Part shown: in pieces, positions 63,198 through 64,000 of the stretch | How the letters are laid out: every line of letters begins with the position of its first letter | Numbering within the stretch: position 1 is the first letter of the stretch | Assembly (NCBI RefSeq): GCF_000202835.1 | Contig: NC_015186.1 | Span: 2,947,501 to 3,011,500 of the forward strand | Origin: Acidiphilium multivorum AIU301 | GTDB lineage: Bacteria > Pseudomonadota > Alphaproteobacteria > Acetobacterales > Acetobacteraceae | Direction of reading: 5' to 3' | Length of the DNA stretch: 64,000 nt | The notes under the pieces: generated by a model | Database searches by the model: none | The model's input: the letters and a program-made list of their open reading frames with translations, nothing else | What the model was told of the DNA's origin: nothing | Position numbers and translations under genes: made by a program

Positions 63198-64000
63198 ATG
63201 TCCAGCACGCTCGACCGCAACACCCTCGCCGACGCCACCTCGCCCTATCTGCTCCAGCACGCCGACAATCCGGTCCACTGGCAGATGTGGTCGGACGCGA
63301 CGCTGGCGGCAGCACGGGCGGCGAACAGGCTGATCCTGCTCTCGATCGGCTATGCCGCCTGCCACTGGTGCCACGTGATGGCGCATGAGAGCTTCGAGGA
63401 CCCGGCGACGGCGGCGCTGATGAACCGGCTCTACGTCAACATCAAGGTCGATCGCGAGGAACGGCCGGACATCGACGGCATCTACATGACCGCGGTGCAG
63501 GCGATGGGCGAGCAGGGCGGCTGGCCGCTCACCGTGATCATGACGCCGGATGGCGCGCCGATCTTCGGCGGCACCTATTTCCCGCCCGAGCCGCGCTGGG
63601 GCCGGCCCTCGTTCCGGCAGGTGCTGGAAATGGTCGCCGATGCCTGGAAAAAGGACGGCGAGAAATTCGCCCGCAGCGGCGCCTCGCTGCTCAGGCGCAT
63701 CGCCGCCCATGCCGAGCTGAAGCCCGGCGCGCCGATCGCCCCCGGCGACCTCGCGGCGGTGACCGAGCGGTTCCTCGGCATGATGGACTGGGAGGAAGGC
63801 GGGCTGCGCGGCGCGCCGAAATTCCCCAACGCGCCGATCTTCCGCTTCCTCTGGGGCGAATATGCCCGCACCGGCCGGCACGAGGCGGGCGCGGTCGTCG
63901 CGCTGATGCTCGCGCGGATGGCCCAGGGCGGCATCTGCGACCATCTCGGCGGCGGCTTCGCCCGCTACGCCACCGATGAAAGCTGGCTGGTGCCGCATTT
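63198..64000 (+). CDS. Thioredoxin-domain protein, YyaL/DUF255 family (partial)
   Basis: The first 267 codons of a large protein (usually 650-700 aa) running off the window. The N-terminal thioredoxin-like domain has the active site CHWC at C55-C58 (GYAACHWCHVMAHESFED), then VKVDREERPDID-like sequence (NIKVDREERPDIDGIY) and GGWPLTVIMTPDGAPIFGGTYFPP. The following (alpha/alpha)6-barrel part (GGICDHLGGGFARYATDE) is cut by the edge. Biochemical function is unknown. ATG at 63198 fits homologues. Confidence 0.9.
   Translation, partial: MSSTLDRNTLADATSPYLLQHADNPVHWQMWSDATLAAARAANRLILLSIGYAACHWCHVMAHESFEDPATAALMNRLYVNIKVDREERPDIDGIYMTAVQAMGEQGGWPLTVIMTPDGAPIFGGTYFPPEPRWGRPSFRQVLEMVADAWKKDGEKFARSGASLLRRIAAHAELKPGAPIAPGDLAAVTERFLGMMDWEEGGLRGAPKFPNAPIFRFLWGEYARTGRHEAGAVVALMLARMAQGGICDHLGGGFARYATDESWLVPH

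Overview
The window is GC-rich (coding regions well above 60% GC) chromosomal DNA of an alphaproteobacterium, most likely an Acetobacteraceae member close to Acidiphilium. That is inferred from gene content and order: mnmE-mnmG-rsmG-parA-parB with parS sites, a Zur-type zinc regulon, an IS5/IS1031-like element (the group first described in acetic acid bacteria), and a YdeP-like acid-resistance oxidoreductase. No RNA gene or CRISPR array was seen. Coding density is high and most genes lie in short operons with 1-11 nt overlaps.

Layout. 1-4370 is a decayed accessory strip: a hydroxybutyrate dehydrogenase-like SDR, a frameshifted IS701-type transposase tail, a SOUL lipoprotein, an IS5-type element whose transposase carries a 54-bp in-frame palindromic insertion, and a wrecked two-partner-secretion exoprotein. 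4411-23303 is mostly core: zur, an acyl-CoA synthetase, an Fsr-like exporter, an AcuI-like reductase, aspS, rnd, a zinc ABC transporter (two permeases, ATPase, binding protein) behind a perfect Zur-like palindrome, glycerate kinase, a HODM-like oxygenase, the EF-P lysylation pair epmA/epmB, aroQ and accB-accC.

23315-28978 holds a FeeM-like N-acyltransferase divergent from a membrane GGDEF-EAL protein, then the YdeP-like molybdoenzyme. 28983-35574 is the glycerol regulon on the minus strand (glpR-glpD-glpK-glpF, terminator). glpF is split near its 3' end by a complete IS4-family element with 22-bp inverted repeats and a 9-bp target duplication. A globin-coupled chemoreceptor and a YghU-type glutathione transferase follow.

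38316-46604 is an amine or amino-alcohol catabolic cluster: two aldehyde dehydrogenases, an APC permease, an AraC regulator, a PuuA-like gamma-glutamyl ligase and an iron-dependent alcohol dehydrogenase. This is the best candidate for an incompletely described pathway. 46753-57358 contains a diguanylate cyclase, dnaE, a thiolase, an SDR, a pair of long palindromic repeats, a DenD-like epimerase, a cupin, a methyltransferase and an amidase. 57378-63098 is the replication/partition neighbourhood (parB, parA, rsmG with two parS sites inside its coding sequence, mnmG, mnmE, a [2Fe-2S] ferredoxin), and the window ends inside a YyaL/DUF255 gene.
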